NCBI GenBank assembly: GCA_903832475.1
Contig: CAILBQ010000651.1
Location: 1-14,123 of the forward strand
Length of the DNA stretch: 14,123 bases
DNA from: an uncultured Acidobacteriota bacterium
Lineage (GTDB): Bacteria > Acidobacteriota > Terriglobia > Terriglobales > Acidobacteriaceae
Direction of reading: 5' to 3'
The notes below the pieces were generated by a model. The model had not been told where the DNA came from. It made no database searches and saw only the letters and a program-made list of their open reading frames with translations. The position numbers were made by a program, and so were the translations under genes. Shown here one piece after another: positions 13,268 to 14,123 of the stretch; within the stretch, counting starts at the first letter, position 1, and the number at the start of each line of letters is the position of its first letter.

Positions 13268-13642
13268 ATGGCGAAGAAAGTCCTGATAGTCGATGATTCG
13301 ATCACCATGGTCATGAGCCTGAAGACGACTCTCACCCTTCATGGCTTTGACGTGGCGACTGCGGAGAATGGCAAGTCCGCGCTTGACAAGCTGATCTCGG
13401 GATGGAAGCCCGATTTGATCCTGACCGACATCAATATGCCGTTGATGGGTGGTCTCGAGTTGATCAGCAAGGTGCGAGTGACACCGGGGTTGAAGTTCGT
13501 TCCAATTTTGACCCTGACAACGGAGAGCGATGCCGCCAAGCGAGAAGCGGGCAAGCGCGCAGGCGCCACCGGGTGGATCGTCAAACCGGTTTCAGGGGGT
13601 GACCTGATCAAGGTTATTAAAAAAGTCTTGCCGGGAGCATAA
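13268..13642 (+). CDS. cheY: Single-domain response regulator CheY
   Basis: A 124-residue stand-alone receiver. VLIVDDS carries the acidic pair D9-D10, LILTDINMP holds the phospho-acceptor D54, the switch Thr lies in LTLTTES, and IVKP gives the conserved lysine. The loop after D54 reads MPLMGG where most receivers have MPxMDG, a mild departure. It is the probable phosphoryl acceptor of the neighbouring CheA. Whether it acts on a flagellar motor or on another output cannot be told, since no flagellar or pilus gene is in the window. It is transcribed away from the che operon with its own leader; GAGGA stands five bases before ATG 13268. No intrinsic terminator is clear downstream: a T6 run at 13680-13685 lacks a proper stem. 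The designation cheY rests on the domain and the context. Confidence 0.9.
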   Translation: MAKKVLIVDDSITMVMSLKTTLTLHGFDVATAENGKSALDKLISGWKPDLILTDINMPLMGGLELISKVRVTPGLKFVPILTLTTESDAAKREAGKRAGATGWIVKPVSGGDLIKVIKKVLPGA

Positions 13643-13787
13643 GGCCTGGGTTCAACGGCGTATCAGGGACTCGCAAGCGTTTTTTCTTATCAGCGCCTGC
13701 ATGGAAGACGCGGAAGTTGGGGCCTCGATGGGATAGCCGCAGAGCAGAGTGCTACCGGTCATGCCACGTAGTGCTAAGGCGCAACCT

Positions 13788-14123
13788 TTACTGGGGAACT
13801 CCGTTGTATTCAAGAAAAACGGTCAGTGTAACTTCTCCGACTGACTTGCCATCATCCATCAAGGTCCAGTGTAGATCCTGGGTTGGCGTGACAGGGATAA
13901 CGGAGGTTGGTGTTTGCGAGATGGCTGCCGACGCTGGGAGTGGGACGGTGCGTGTGAGGAACAGCTGGGCGGGATAACTGCTGTGAGCCTCGACATGGTA
14001 GCGAGTGTCCTTGATTGGCGCCCAGCCATCCGCAAGCGCAGACTGCAGAATCAGATCACGAGGCTGATCCGTATCGTTGTGGATCAGCAGCGGCACCCAT
14101 ACCTGACTGTTCGAACTCAAAGC
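13788..14123 (-). CDS. C-terminal part of an unidentified protein with a NEW3-like beta-sandwich (cut by window edge)
   Basis: The frame is open from the window edge to TAA at 13788-13790, giving about 111 residues of a C-terminus. The TTG at 14118-14120 is probably internal. The text VWVPLLIHNDTDQPRDLILQ, followed by a W-containing loop and AHSSYPAQLFLTRTVPLPAS, resembles NEW3/NPCBM-associated Ig-like domains that append to secreted carbohydrate-active enzymes or PIG-L-type deacetylases. The end, VGEVTLTVFLEYNGVPQ, looks like a final beta strand pair. A secreted or periplasmic enzyme is a reasonable guess, but the catalytic part is outside the window. The gene converges on cheY with 145 bp between, where I see no clear terminator. 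Confidence 0.6.
   Translation of the reverse strand, partial: ALSSNSQVWVPLLIHNDTDQPRDLILQSALADGWAPIKDTRYHVEAHSSYPAQLFLTRTVPLPASAAISQTPTSVIPVTPTQDLHWTLMDDGKSVGEVTLTVFLEYNGVPQ

Noticed and set aside
13077..13286. A 69-codon open frame overlapping the start of cheY
   Set aside because: It has no good ribosome binding site, a composition typical of noncoding GC-rich DNA, and it runs into cheY in another frame.
13643..13700. An intrinsic terminator after cheY
   Set aside because: The T6 run at 13680-13685 is preceded only by CGCAAGCG, whose two-base loop cannot form a stable stem, and wider pairings are four bases or fewer.

Overview
The window reads as chromosomal DNA of a GC-rich, Gram-negative-type soil bacterium. 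The protein style, meaning the gene order, the Ala/Arg-rich linkers and the edge protein with a NEW3-like beta-sandwich, suggests an acidobacterium (Terriglobia-like). That assignment is an inference from memory of such proteins and was not tested. I see no tRNA, rRNA, insertion sequence, CRISPR array or phage gene.

Left third (1-4961): the N-terminal part of a DeoR-family repressor runs leftwards out of the window. It is divergent from a tightly packed four-gene rightward operon: an RmlD-like short-chain reductase (526-1440), a DegT/DnrJ/EryC1/StrS PLP aminotransferase (1415-2623), a galactokinase-superfamily GHMP kinase that looks most like the kinase domain of plant L-arabinokinase (2620-4026), and a ten-helix EamA/DMT transporter (4023-4961). 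Every junction overlaps (26, 4 and 4 bases), so the four products are probably made together. A keto-sugar or amino-sugar pathway fits the set: reductase, transaminase, kinase at the anomeric carbon, exporter or importer. No nucleotidyltransferase or glycosyltransferase is visible, and the substrate is unknown. This is the less understood part of the window.

Middle and right (5200-12707, leftward): a compact chemosensory operon, in transcription order STAS-domain protein, cheA, a soluble methyl-accepting protein, cheW, cheR, cheD, cheB. Stop codons, Shine-Dalgarno sites and starts interlock at most junctions. The receptor has no membrane segment and no recognisable ligand domain. It carries about seven HAMP-like units, including two near-identical 91-residue (273-bp) repeats. 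The gene order and the soluble poly-HAMP receptor recall the Pseudomonas aeruginosa che2 (F7-type) cluster with its receptor Aer2/McpB, but the PAS-haem sensor of that receptor is missing here. A perfect 11-bp hairpin separates the receptor gene from cheW.

Right end: a 560-bp divergent spacer holds a sigma-28-like element (TAAC-N15-GCCGATCC) facing the che operon. On the other side, two adjacent inverted repeats precede a stand-alone cheY (13268-13642). CheA probably phosphorylates this CheY. CheR, CheB and CheD adapt the receptor, CheW couples receptor to kinase, and the STAS protein may modulate CheA. The last 336 bases hold the C-terminus of an unidentified leftward gene.
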